Below, in pieces: positions 36,017 to 48,224 of a stretch of 64,000 nt of DNA. This stretch comes from Glutinoglossum americanum. Taxonomy: Eukaryota; Ascomycota; Geoglossomycetes; Geoglossales; Geoglossaceae. Numbering within the stretch: the first letter of the stretch is position 1; every line of letters begins with the position of its first letter. The stretch spans positions 62,001 to 126,000 of the forward strand of contig JAGHQL010000023.1 of NCBI GenBank assembly GCA_020080175.1, in the 5' to 3' direction. Position numbers and translations under genes: made by a program. Under the pieces are notes generated by a model. The model searched no databases, was not told the origin of the DNA, and saw nothing but the letters and a program-made list of their open reading frames with translations.

Positions 36017-36632
36017 CTACATGACTACGCAGCCACGAAGTCCCGCACCGCCTATGTGGCACCAAAGCGAATCAGCAAGGCCATCCTCCTCCTCACAGGC
36101 TTCCCGCATGGGCGGGATCCCGGAAGTGAGTATCAAGTGAGAAAGCCCAAAAAAATAAAATAAAAATAAGCTACACACCTCGTTCATCCACGACTTCTTC
36201 ATCGCCGGCATTACCGTTCTGCGCGGCTGCGGTAGTGGTACTAGTAACGAGGGTAGTGAAAAACCCCATCACCATAGATACGAGTGTAGTTGGTGGCATT
36301 GTGTGATTTTTGAAGCGGTGATGTCTAGGTGAGAACGAGTTGTCAACATGTGCGGAAACACCGCTCCGAAGAGGTGAGCAGTTGGCTTACCTAGCAGATG
36401 TTGTGTCTACGGCGGAGGTGAGTGATAGTGGCTTAGCTTTTTGGAGCTGTGTAGTCGTTGTGGTTGTGTTGCGATGACCGAGTTTGAAAGTCCAAGGTTC
36501 GGTGTGTTGGAGGAAGAATGGAGGAAGGACGACGAAAAGCAAAGCTGAAGGGACGTTTTGAAGTGCTCCCCTTAGGAAATTTTCGTGCGGCCACCCCCGG
36601 GAAAGGTAGGAGAGCCGAGTTGGGTTGCTCAT
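36017..36632 (-). CDS. Hypothetical small membrane protein (tentative model)
   Basis: Exon chain 36632-36391, 36324-36179 and 36099-36017 gives 156 residues with consistent phases. The first exon reads MSNPTRLSYLSRGWPHENFL, then RGALQNVPSALLFVVLPPFF, a plausible membrane or mitochondrial anchor, followed by a Thr-rich stretch. The second exon holds another hydrophobic block (TLVSMVMGFFTTLV) and an acidic end. Exon 1 looks genuinely coding, and I recall similar N-termini in fungal predicted proteins, but no function. The third exon is weakly supported. A Kozak-like ATG at the start of the second block could instead begin a separate peptide. Confidence 0.4.
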
Positions 36633-37341
36633 TTTGGAGCAATAGGTCTGTTAGACAATCATAGGCCTAAAAATGACTGAATAGGCCTGTTCTTGATGTA
36701 TTGTGCGACTTGCTAATGAATAGGCGTTATTCGGTTAAGGGTAAATGGAAAAGGGATTGTCTCCACACATTCAGATTTTCATGAATGTGTCTCATACAAC
36801 TTTCTGCCAATGTGAACGACGCATAAGGAATTCCACTAGGAGTTCTAACAATCGTTGCTTGATATTACTTATTATTGTCCTTCCAAGCCTACCATGCGCA
36901 AGCCGGGCACCCCATCCCGCGCATCTTTCCCAAAAGCCATGGTGGTATATTGTTACATCGTTAGGAGAAGAAAGGGACCGAAATAGTACAGGGAGATGGA
37001 CTGGGTATCAGGGCAAAGCGGGAAATGACAAAAAGAACACCTGGGACACTTCGCTGATGCTTCTTGTACTATGATCGCTAAGTTACGACAAAACTAGGAA
37101 AATGTCAAGCTCCATAGGAGACGAGCGCCACAACGTATAATGTCTGCCACTAAATAGCTGAGAGCTGAGGAGAGGAGCATTGGGGATAGGAAGGCGGACA
37201 TGGGAGGGTTGCAATTCCAGGACCTCGCATCCTTTCGGTTTCTCCACAAGTAGCATCGCTGGAGTGGATGCAAACAACTCAGCGTTGTATCGTTCGTCTA
37301 ATGGTTGTAGTTAGATATGTATCAACGTGCGATACGTTTTC
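36633..37341. other. Intergenic region between the small minus-strand gene and SSK2
   Basis: About 0.7 kb. It should hold the upstream region of the tentative gene and the SSK2 3' UTR. No other feature seen. Confidence 0.4.
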
Positions 37342-40300
37342 CTATCGACTAGTTGGGCCGTTACCGCTAGTAGAAGACGCATCGCTTGGCGTAGACGGGT
37401 CGATGGCGACTTGGTTCCGGATGGTCATGATCCACTCATGCTGGAGCAGCTCAGCAGCTGTACATCTCTTCGCTGGGTCTTTTACGAAACACTTCTTTAA
37501 GAAGTCAATTCCCAAGTCGCTCAGCTGATCCCTCGTTGGTAACTGCGGAGGATTGCCTCCAGCGATGTTCCACATGATTGCCCATTCGTTGTCCAGGTTC
37601 GCCCAAGGTCGTCGGCCTGTCGCCATCTCCAGAATTACGCATCCAAGAGACCATACATCGATTGCACCCTGCCGGCCAGGGTTCTTACCCGTAATAACTT
37701 CAGGGGACATGTACATAGGCGTCCCAGTCATAGTCTTGAGCTTGCCTCCGCGAGACACAGCGCCAGCATCCCCAGCTTGGGTTTTGCCCTGGCGGGCAAT
37801 AATTTTAGCCGCTCCGAAATCGACATATTTAATAACACCATTGTGATCGAGTAGAATGTCTGTGAGGTTTGTTAGAGGGGAGTTCAAAAAAATTATAGAC
37901 TTGCGGGGTATGGTGCCTACTTTCGGGCTTGATGTCACGATGTATAATACTGCTATCATGAAGATACGCCAATCCCTCAAGCATCTGCAACGCATACACC
38001 ATGATAACAGTCTCATCCTCAATTCTTCCATGTTCAAGCAAGCCAGCCAGGGAGCCGCCAGAACAGTACTCCATGAATATGTAAACTTTGTCGCGGTGAA
38101 CCTCGATCCCATGATATTGAACGATATTTGGGTGATCTAGAACCTCTAGCACACCCATTTCATCACGGATTTGCTGGGCAATCCTTGGGATAAGCTGTGG
38201 ATCCTGGAGCCGGATCTCCTTGACAGCCATAAGATACCCGGAGTCAAGGTTGATGGCGGCATATACGGTACCAAAGGTTCCACCGCCAACAAATTGGCCT
38301 TGCTGCCATCGCAGCGTGACGTTCGTAGCAGATGATGAAAGGTATGTAAGTGAACGATCTGCCTCGTTAGAATCCTCCAAAACCCTACCCAGAGGTCGCC
38401 TCTCTGCTTCCCTTTGCTTCCTCATTTCGTCTAATTCCACAAGTTGGGCTAGCCATTGTTCTCGAACATACTTGGAAGATTCCTCATCGTCTCGAAACTT
38501 GCTCACACCCATCTTCTTGAATTGGCTGGCCAACGCATCGTTACGCTGTTTCTCTGCCTGGGCCGCTAAGGTTGATCTCGCACCCATGATGTCGAAATGC
38601 GAGATGAGGAGTGACATACATCCAGCCACCTTTGAACGTAGTCTGGCATACTCGTCATCGCTAATGGAGAGAATATTCTGTCCACGTGTCATGACCATTG
38701 CGAACTCAAGAGCAACGACAGCCCACCTGAAAGTCTGTCGGTTTGCCGCGATGCAGTCATCACAGATAAAGCTGACCCAGTCTATGGCCAGGCGAGTGAG
38801 CTTGAGGTTATTCATGGCTTTGCGGTTATTGTCCATGTACAACAACGAACGCTGGCCGAATTCAGTTGCGAAAGCGAAACAAGTTTGGATCAGCTCTTGG
38901 CACTCAAGGCCCTCCGTCTGCTTCCGAATTATCTCCACACTGTCCATGATAGTATTGGACAGTTTGTACGTGGTCTTCTTTATCCTCATCAACTCAGTAT
39001 TGACCCGTGGGAGGTTTGCCCTTTGCTCAATGAGGACATCAAGCTGAGTTCCCGTCGCCTCTCTAAAAGCGTGCCTCGCACTAGCAAGTCGGCCTTGCGA
39101 ACCATCTGCGACTAGACGTAATCGGCCAGGCTTGACGTCCACTGGAGGCTCGCGCATATCTACATCTAGCTTTCTCCCATCCCAGAAAAGATTTTCCTCT
39201 GGGTGTATGATCAGGACATAGGGGTTTGTGGTATCCTCGGGAGCGTCCTCTGCGTGGAAGCAGGTTCCAAGAACCGATTGAATGTCTTTAGGACGATCAT
39301 AGAGTGACGGCGAGGCGACAAGGAACACACCGTCATGTTCGACGCTAGCCGTATATACCAGGAAGTGGCCGCTCTCGATCAGAGCATCCACTAGCTCTTG
39401 AAGCACGTCACGCTTAATGTTGATATTGTAGTCTGTGGCGTTCTCAAATCGTTGGCCCAGTATCCTCGAGAATCGGAACAATTTCCGCTGCCTTACACGG
39501 ACCGAGTCCAGAATCTGCTTGTACCGCTTATCCATGTCAGAGGCAGACTCTTCGGGCCGTTCTTGTAATTCCTTCTCAAAGTGGCCCATCAAGCGCGACA
39601 ACGATTTGGAGGTGAGCGAACTGCGGGTCATTAGCCAGTACCCTAACGCTAGACACACAGAAGCCTATAGGACTCACCTAAATTGCTCAGCGACCTCGAC
39701 GTCTCCCCCTTCAATAAACCGGCCAATAGAGTTCGAAAATTCCCATTCCTGCTCTAGTATTTCGGCCTCCTTGAAGGTATTCTTATTTCCACTCAATTTC
39801 CAGTTGAGCATCTTGAAGTAGAATTTCAAAGCATCCAAGACTACGTGGTCGAAGTTCTCATCTATGCATGGCGGTAGATCCCAACCTGGTTCTCGCCGTG
39901 AAACTCGAGTATATTCTTGTTTCACTTGCACTGCAAGCTGCAAGAGAGTCTGAAACTGCGAGATGGTCTGGTCGGCCATCATCGAGCCCTGTTGGGACGG
40001 ATCCCTCATCTTTTTTGCATACCTCAACCGCATGCGGATGACTTCCTCGATTAAACGGGTTGGGAAATTGATAAGGGTTAGCAGTTCTTCGATGTAGGGT
40101 GGAAGGTGTCGATTGGAGAAACGTTCCGCGTTTTCGATCAACGTTTTCTTCGCCTTGTCGATCACCTTTCCGACGCCGAAGAGCATGCTTCGATCACCGA
40201 CCAAAGATTTTACACCATCCTCTTTCAGTATTCGGTCTAGAAATGACGACTCATCGCTGAGGCCGCTTCCTGTGGGCGAGCGCATCTTAGCTCTAGTGAA

Positions 40301-41572
40301 ATCCAGTTCCTCGTTGCCAACCCAGCCCTGTAGAATAGCTAGCTCTGTATTAATAAGCTCAGTCGTGTTATTCCAGGCAATAACTGCATCACAGCTGGTC
40401 TTAAAAGCATTAGAAGCCGCTCGAGGCTTAGCCGTTTCCAGCGCCACTCTAGTTGGGTATAAGCTCTCGCATCTCTCGATCTTTTTCACAATATCCTTAA
40501 CTTGCTCCATTGGCGGCTTTCCGACCTCTTTTTCACCCACAATCTCAAAATCTATGATAGATTCGATGACAGGGTCGATACTTGCCCTTTCCTCTTCAAC
40601 GATACGCCTCTGTGCAGCGACAGATCTTCCGCAGATTTTTGCCCGGACTCCTATCCAAACTTCTACCCTAAGCGCGAGCTCCTCCTTTTGCTCGGAACCC
40701 CCTATTAATCGCTTCTTCTCCTGTTTAACAACATCTCCCGTCAAAACAGATGCTAACATCGAATGCCATTCCAACCGTTCCCGGTTTGCTGGGATTTTCA
40801 ATTCTTCGGGGGATGGGTTCATATCATCATTTCCATAATACAGCAGCGTTTCCTGGTCATACGGGTCATTTTCGAAATGCGCATCGGACGATGGTGATTC
40901 ATCCTCATTTTCAGATTCGGTGCCATAGCCTAAGCCTGGGGTGGGGAAGTCGCTGAAGTATTCTGGTGAAGGGCCCCGCCGAAGTCTTTGCACATAAGCC
41001 TTCTCTTGCGCCCGGTACTGCGCGTTAGGGTCCCGACGTGATCGGCTTGCTGACGATGAGCGATTACGATTCGCATGTATGGAGATATACTGTGGTGGGC
41101 GTCGAGCAGGTGCATAAGTGCTAGATGGGGTTCTTGCCGGCCCAGAAGGCCTTTGAGGGCGAGACGCTACACCATTGGTAGCATGTTCGGCAGGGGTCTC
41201 ATACATCCCGTTTGCACTCAACACTCCACCACTCCCGCCTCGTGGCCGGGGTTGCGAGTTCGAGTTCCAGGAATTGTAGGCGGAGGCAGTAATAGGAGAG
41301 AGGTTATCTCTAGTCGAAACCGGTGTGAATTGCAATTCCCTAGATGAGCCTGGTGTGAATTGAATATCCCCATCGCCCTCTTCATCATAGCCTTCAGAAT
41401 TTCCAAGGGCGACCTGAGAGTCATCAGAGGACTCTGATTCCCCCGAATCATTTGCGATAGGTCCCGGGTGCCCAGTGTCATCTGGGGCCTTGCTAAATTC
41501 CAAAACTTGGTCTATCGGAGATCGTTCCATCCTAAAGCGCACTCCACGAGGCGATGGTTGCTCGACACTCAT
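37342..41572 (-). CDS. SSK2: HOG-pathway MAP kinase kinase kinase SSK2/SSK22 (SskB, Wak1 type)
   Basis: Exons 41572-39678, 39620-37921 and 37859-37342 give 1370 residues. The Ser/Arg/Pro-rich N-terminus is disordered, and a long helical regulatory region follows, with blocks shared by SSK2 orthologues (LNWKLSGNKNTFKEAEILEQ, ELDFTRAKMRSPTGSG). The C-terminal kinase domain (about residues 1060-1340) is intact: GGGTFGTVYAAI glycine loop, MAVKEI lysine, IHRDIKPEN, VDFGAAK, GTPMYMSPEV, DVWSLGCVILEMATGRRPW. SSK2 is activated by the response regulator SSK1 after osmotic or oxidative stress and phosphorylates PBS2, which activates HOG1. The start MSVEQ (41572) was preferred to an in-frame ATG 39 bases upstream. 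It diverges from the ammonium permease across about 2.9 kb. Confidence 0.96.
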
Positions 41573-44426
41573 GCCTGTATGATAGAACTTGTACAAAACA
41601 TCCAGTCGCAATTAATATTATATATCGATTGGACAACGACCAGTGCGGTTCCCTGGCGCGATTCCTCTCAAGGGGCACCCTAAAGAGTCACAACACGGAG
41701 GCGTGAGGATCAAACATCAGATGGACAAAAAATTCTTAAAGCACCGCGAAGCTTTGAGGTTGGATTCAATAATTGCCATGAGGCTCCGTTGCCGAGCTGG
41801 GGCAAAGGATCGCCACATGTCAGTGCCACGTGATCAACGGGCTTAGTCAGCGGATAGCGGTTCAAACGCCCCATCCCAATACTCTCAGGAAGGTATAAAA
41901 GCCGCTTTACATACATACGAACACGATGACGGACGAACTTGTGAGACGTCAGACGTTTCGCACGCTCTTATGTCTCAGCAACACACCAACACAGCTCGGG
42001 TAACATACGACGCCGCAAGGAGAGTCTTTAACCAACATTGCCTATCTCCACACTGCCACTTCGCTCCAATCCAGGCAGTGCAGAAGAGTATGCTGCAAGG
42101 TACGGAGCACATGTACCAGTACATCCGTTCAAGGTCGTTTGCCTAATATATAACGGCATTCAATCTACCATAAAGTACTCTACATGACCGCATCAACTAA
42201 TTGCCGTACATGCGCGTTCGAACCCTGGCCCCGGGCACTTTTTCTACCCGTATTCCCCCCTCACGTCGATCATGTCGATATTTGCTTGCAATTGGTAATG
42301 GTATATCCCGTACTTGTACCGATCGCGCGATGCTAATTTCGACGCGCATGTGGTTAAATTGGGTGTACCACCTCCCAAAAACAATAGATTGCTCGCTCGT
42401 CTTCACCGCCGTGATGTTCGCTCCCTCGTCCCTGGTCAGAGCGCCCGGCTCCCTCGGATCGCGGCCTTGATCCGCGCGCCACAACCACAACGACCTACCC
42501 TTCCAAGTACATGCATATACCGCAGCTACCGGGCTCCGTACCTACCGCGCAGTACACGATCTGCTAGAATAGAAAGCAATTGCCGGATCCGGGCTTAGAT
42601 TACCACATACCACATCAACGCCCATGCAGAAAACTTTTTCTCCGCATACCGCGTAGTACCCTTGTACCCTCGTGTTTTCATGCCTGCCAGCGCCGGGCAT
42701 TGGCAAACGAAATAGCAATGAAAGCGGCATTCTTATCTTTGGCCAGCCTTCGCGAAGGTGCAAGTCGACTGGGTGCTACCGTTCGACCAACCGCTTGTCG
42801 TCGTCGCCCCCAATAGTATCCCTGTTGCTTATCAGCACCCCTGCGTTCCCGGTCCGCTTAGCAACACTGTCTGGCTCCTCTATCGCACCACAGCTTCCTG
42901 CTGCTTACCTGGGTATTTTAACCCCAGGCAACAGAGTTCCTTGTGTTCTCATTGGCCACGTTGGTCGCCGCCGTTATCAAGTTTTGCTCATTGATTTACT
43001 ACAAAGTACATCCAATGTAGATTTCAAATATTCTTAAGGTTCCTACTGCCACTACAACTCCAGTTCACGAGAATAACAAGCGGTCCACCGCGTGAACAAC
43101 TGGTAACCCGTTGACCTGCTCCCTCAAGCAAGCGGTTGGACGTCGCCAAATCCATCCGCTTATCCCATCGCTCACATTTCCCGGTATTCCCTATATAGTA
43201 CCAATATAGACCCTTGACCGTAGAATAACCAAGCTCCCCTCAGACTAAAGGTTAGTCCTTACTTGTGTTGCACGGATGCCCTATGTATGTACTCTAAGCT
43301 CTACTGGGTATGCTATGCACCTGGCGGAGAGCAATCCGTGCTATCCTTATGAGCTTTTGGAGTGCTGAAGCCATTCCAGGCTCTGCTCTACCTTACTAGT
43401 ACATATACAGTAACACTAGCGATGTTGTCTGAGTGGGGCCAAAATACTGTCTTGAGAGGTTGAAACTCGGGTGTCATCCTTCTCAAATCTCTGAGCGTGG
43501 AGACCTTCGGACAGGGATCCGTCGCGTGGGATTGCTGACATTCGTCCGCATCCAAACGGGCAAGAAGACTCTCGTGGGCGGAACAGAACGTTCGTACCTG
43601 AATGACCCCAAAGGTCGGTCCGTCGGATATCCAGATTTGCACTTCCCAGGTAAAGGCCACAATGGACCAGCAGGGTTCCGCAGCGATCCCCATGGAGAAG
43701 ATCATCTCCCTTGCGCGTGTGTTTCTATATCGATATTCCAACGGGGTAATAATAAATAAGCGTGGTAGGACACGGGAGCACGAGTGCGTGAGGCTGGCGA
43801 TTTTTTTTAGGCAAGTCTAGGGTCGAATGTGTATCGCGCAGGGTTCGCCATCCACCCCACGTCCATCATCCCAAAACGTCCTTGCGAAACATCTATCTTG
43901 CCCCGGGTTGGTTCAATCTCCACCGCCGCAACTCGCCCACATCCAACGCAAGAGTGAGGGGGGCTTATGTGCTTTGCGCCCGCTCTCCCTCATAACCCTC
44001 TCCCCCCCCACTCATCATTTGGAGATCAAATAGTCTCTCGGTACGACTGCACCACAGTACCACCACGAGCTCGCTGAAGGTCTTGCGGCCACACACCCCC
44101 CCCCTTGCATGCTTTTTTCTCTTCCGATTCATGCGCGTCGAGGCTGTGGGTAATATAGTCCCGTTATTTGCTCTTTTAACGAAGCCGAATACATATAGGC
44201 AAGGCCTGCACATCCCCAACTTTCGCGCGATTTTTGGTTCACCCTCTTCAATCTGAAGCTACCACGTCTCGTGGTCCTACGAACGGACTGCTGGTACCCT
44301 AGCGTCTGCAATCATCCAAAGGTCACGGTGTACATAGTCAAACACACTTGACAGTCCTTCATTTGCTTGTATCTTCCCTTTCCTATTTTCAACTTTCTCA
44401 ATACAATCCAAGTTTCGTACTTCATC
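41573..44426. promoter_or_regulatory. Long divergent intergenic region SSK2/MEP
   Basis: About 2.85 kb with no convincing gene on either strand; the open frames are short and mutually overlapping. In the kilobase before the permease I noticed only one HGATAR-type site for AreA (CTATCT at about 43892). The last 500 bases are pyrimidine-rich (CCACCGCC, CCCCCCC), suggesting the leader and transcription start. Confidence 0.5.
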
Positions 44427-46173
44427 ATGTCGACTGCAACTCCCACCGCCGCACCATATGTGCCATTGCTCGTATACAACAGCACCAACCCGGCTGGAGG
44501 TGACTCTTTCACTGAGAACCTCAACCTTGTTTACGAGGTGAGTTCTTTAGCACTTATTCTGTCGCACCGCAGAGGTTTGGCTGACTCTCCGACAAGTCTG
44601 GAGATATCGCATGGATGATCACCGCCACCGCGCTCGTCCTGCTCATGATACCCGGGGTTGGGTATGGATTTTCTATCGCAGACAAGGCTAGACCTCTAAC
44701 GTGAAATTTCAGGTTTTTCTACTCTGGGCTAGCGAGACGAAAGAGCGCCTTGTCATTGATATGGCTCTCGGTAATGGCGACCGCTGTCGTTTCTTTCCAA
44801 TGGTTCTTCTGGGGTTATTCTTTGACCTTTTCGCATACTGCTGGTAAATATATCGGGGATCTGGAGAACTTCGCCTTTAGGAATACTTTGGGCGCACCCT
44901 CAGTGGGCAGCAAGAAAATTCCAGACTTGCTGTTTGCGATTTACCAGGGCATGTTCGCAGCAATTACGTACGCTTACCTTAGTGTTGTCCACCTATTGGA
45001 CTTCCAGACTGACTGTTTCATAACAGTGTAGCTTTGGCTGTTGGGGCTGTAGCGGAAAGAGGCCGTATGCTCCCTGCCGTCGTCTTCATGTTTGTTTGGT
45101 CTACCGTCATATACGATCCGATTGCTTGCTGGACATGGAACCTTTCGGGTTGGTCAAATAGAATGGGTGGTCTTGACTTCGCTGGTGGTACCCCAGTGCA
45201 TATATCATCTGGTTCAGCAGCACTGGCGTACTCTATCATGCTTGGCAAGCGGCGAGGACATGGCACTCATGAGCTCAACTACCGCCCGCACAATGTCGCC
45301 CATGTCGTTATCGGTACGGTATTCCTTTGGGTCGGTTGGTTTGGTTTCAATGGCGGTTCGGCCCTCGGAGCTAATCTTCGATCTGTTATGGCTTGTGTCG
45401 TCACCAATCTTGCAGCCTCAGTCGGTGGTATCACCTGGTGTGTCCTCGATTACAGACTTGAACGCAAATGGTCGACTGTTGGCTTCTGCTCTGGCGTTAT
45501 CGCTGGACTCGTGGCCATCACTCCCGGCTCTGGTTACGTCCCGGCCTGGGCAGCTATTGTTTACGGCGTCGTTGGCGGATCGGCGTGTAATTACGCTACT
45601 AAGCTTAAATTTGTCCTTGGAGTTGACGATGCATTGGATATCTTCGCTGAACATGCCATCGGTGGTTTAGTTGGAAATATCCTCACAGCTTTCTTCGCAG
45701 CGTAAGTAAAGCCCCAGCAACCACTCTAGGTCGAATGGAGTGTATTAATTCACACCCAGTGATTATATCGCGCATCTTGATGGCTTTTCCGTCATCCCTG
45801 GTGGCTGGCTCAACCAACACTGGATCCAGTTGGGTTACCAACTCGCTGACTCCGTCACCGGTTTCTCCTACTCCTTTGGCGGTACCTGCATCATCCTCTT
45901 CATCATGAACTTGGTTCCAGGCCTCAGCCTCCGCGCAAGTGAGGAAGCAGAAATTCTTGGTATTGACGACGCCGAGATCGGAGAGTTTGCAGTGAGTTGC
46001 CATCCATCCAGAGCATGACCTAACCTTTAACTAACCGTACGCAGTATGACTACGTTGAGCTTACTCGTGATGTTGCTGGTGATCCAACCGAAAGTGTTGC
46101 CAAGTACTCTGGCGAGGACGGGTCCCCAATGGATATCCAAGAGAAGTCGGCCTCTCCGCTACCAGTCGATTGA
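44427..46173 (+). CDS. MEP2: Ammonium permease of the MEP/AMT family
   Basis: Exons 44427-44537, 44597-44661, 44713-44967, 45027-45701, 45760-45991 and 46045-46173 give 488 residues, the usual length. The family signature is clear: DIAWMITATALVLLMIPGVG, FFYSGLARRKSALSL, FQWFFWGYSLTFSH, DFAGGTPVHISSGSAALAYS, GWFGFNGGSALGAN and DIFAEHAIGGLVGNILTAFF. About eleven membrane segments are expected. The pore histidine pair appears as VHISSG and EHAIGG; the first is the normal His. The cytosolic tail is short (about 60 residues after NLVPGLSLRA). It takes up ammonium at the plasma membrane and is usually under nitrogen repression. Filamentous fungi have several paralogues; the MEP2-like assignment is tentative while the family is certain. 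Confidence 0.92.
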
Positions 46174-46778
46174 ACAACACCAAAACGTTGAATCATCACA
46201 CCACTACGCATTCTCTTTAGATCTTGTAATCAACGAGCTCTTTTTAAGGAACGGTGGATCGGCCTTGAAATAACAGTGCTGTTTCTCTGGGCATGCGACT
46301 GGATGGCAGAAATTTTTCCGCCGTCATCGGGCGCCTATATAGTCCAGGAAAGAGATGGTCCACCATCACTTTTTGTAAAATACAAAGTTAATCTGCAATA
46401 TTCGCCATCGTTCCATGGCTGTCTGCGAGTGATATCCCTCCCGTGATTAACTCCGACGCACCTGAAGGAGTTCTTGCGATATTTTCGGCTCGCCGTAGTC
46501 TACTGTGTACGTTGTCTAGATTCTAGCATGGATGGACGTAGAATTAAAGTATTTGTACATGGGCGATCCCTTTTATTCAATTTCGATTTTCCCCAGAAAA
46601 TCGTCTGATCCTTGGTGGAATGTCATATTTTACATAATGAATCGACATGATTCGTCTGTCCCCGCAAATGTACGGAACTTCTGACTTCTAACTTCTAGTT
46701 TGATTCAACCTCACCTAAACATATATCAAGACAACAACCGATACATCGGTTTCAAACATTAGCTCTTTGGACTAGAAG
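46174..46778. other. Intergenic region MEP/CUS2
   Basis: About 0.6 kb in tandem orientation, A/T-richer than the flanking genes. Holds the MEP 3' UTR and the CUS2 promoter; nothing else recognised. Confidence 0.5.
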
Positions 46779-48224
46779 ATGGATAAGTCCGAAGGTCATT
46801 CGTTGGAGCAAGATGAGCCTCGAGCGGCCTTCCCTCGATCCCTGGAAGAGTTCGAACACGACCCTCGCGTTTCCTTCTCCAAGTTAGACGGGAAGTGGAT
46901 ACTCGAAACGGAAGACGGTTCAGAGTTCGAATATGACGATGTTCTGAGGAGATGGATTCCAGTGGTATGCGCCTAATCCTACCCTCCTTCCTCCTAGATC
47001 CCTTCCGTCATGCACCCTTGGAACCCGAGTGCCTTCTTTGCCTTTCCCGAGCGGCATCTAATCATATCACCCTCTACGTGCGCTGGATATACAGTTGGAC
47101 GAGTCGCTAGCGGAGAAGCAGCAACAAGCCTATGTTATCGCGGGCGTGGACGAGTCAGCGCCCGTAGAAAGAAAGAAGAAGCGGAAGGTCTACACGAACG
47201 GCGAAGATGTGAGCAGAATTCTGTCGTAGAGACTAGGCATCGCTCTCTGATTTTGATCCAGGAGAATGGCAACGGTAAATCAAAGAAATCTAAGGGTGAC
47301 GGTGACACTTCCATTCGGAAGAATACGGCTGTTTACATCACGAATCTTCCCCTCGACGCCACTGCAGATGAAGTCGGTTCGGTCTTCTCAAAGTGTGGAG
47401 TGATAGCAGAAGAAATTGATCGCGGCAAGCCGAGGATCAAACTCTACACTGATGAGGCGGGGAATTTCAAGGGCGATGCTCTCGTGGTCTACTTCCGAGC
47501 AGAATCGGTTGCTCTTGCAGTACAGATGTTGGACGATACTGATTTCAGATTTGGGACATCAGGTGCATCTGGGAGGATGAGTGTTCAGGCGGCCGATTTC
47601 TCATACAAAAGCCAGCAAGAAGCGCCGGCGAAGTCTTCAATGAAGGATAAAAGAAAGATAATGAGGAAGACACAAAAGCTCAACAAGTAGGGTCAGGAGC
47701 CCTATCACCAGATTCAGCAGCTAACGAACTCGCAGCAAGCTTGCTGATTGGGATGACGACGATCCTTCAACTCTTCCTGATACTAGCTCTAGATGGGACA
47801 AGGTTGTCATTCTGAAGCACATGTTTACACAGCAGGAACTGGAGGTAGGCATCCGATATGATGCCAAACGGTTGAACTTCCTGGCTGACAACAACTATAG
47901 GAGGACCCGGCCGCCATCTTGGATATAAAAGAAGACGTACGAGAGGAATGCGCGAAGCTCGGAGAAGTCACTAATGTCGTTCTCTTCGATAAGGAAGCGG
48001 ATGGAGTTGCTAGCGTACGCTTTGCAGATCCAGATGCTGCCAAAGCTTGCGTCCGGCTCATGGATGGTCGTTACTTTTCCGGAACTCGTGTCGAAGCATA
48101 CATCGCCGATGGCACCGAGAAGTTCAGGAAGTCAAGCGAGAAAAAGGCCATAATTCACGAGGAGGGCGATGATGACAGCCAACGGCTTGACAAGTTCGGC
48201 TCTTGGCTGGAGGAAGGCCCATAA
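46779..48224 (+). CDS. CUS2: U2 snRNP-associated splicing factor CUS2 / Tat-SF1 homologue
   Basis: Exons 46779-46964, 47095-47208, 47262-47686, 47736-47844 and 47901-48224 give 385 residues. The N-terminus carries the short Trp-containing repeats of Tat-SF1 (GKWILETEDGSEFEYDDVLR). A basic patch ERKKKRKVYTNGED precedes RRM1 (TAVYITNLPLDATADEVGSV, GDALVVYFR). Between the RRMs lies DKRKIMRKTQKLN and the acidic linker DWDDDDPS. RRM2 is the atypical UHM type (KVVILKHMFTQQELE, REECAKLGEVTNVVLFDKEA, GRYFSGTRVEAYI). CUS2/Tat-SF1 binds SF3B1/Hsh155 ULMs and helps U2 snRNP folding and branch-site recognition. Domain order and length agree with the family. Confidence 0.9.

Noticed and set aside
38220-39047. 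275-codon plus-strand frame
   Set aside because: Antisense shadow of the SSK2 regulatory region.
42200-42260. GTTCGAACCC match to a tRNA B box
   Set aside because: No A box or cloverleaf could be formed around it.
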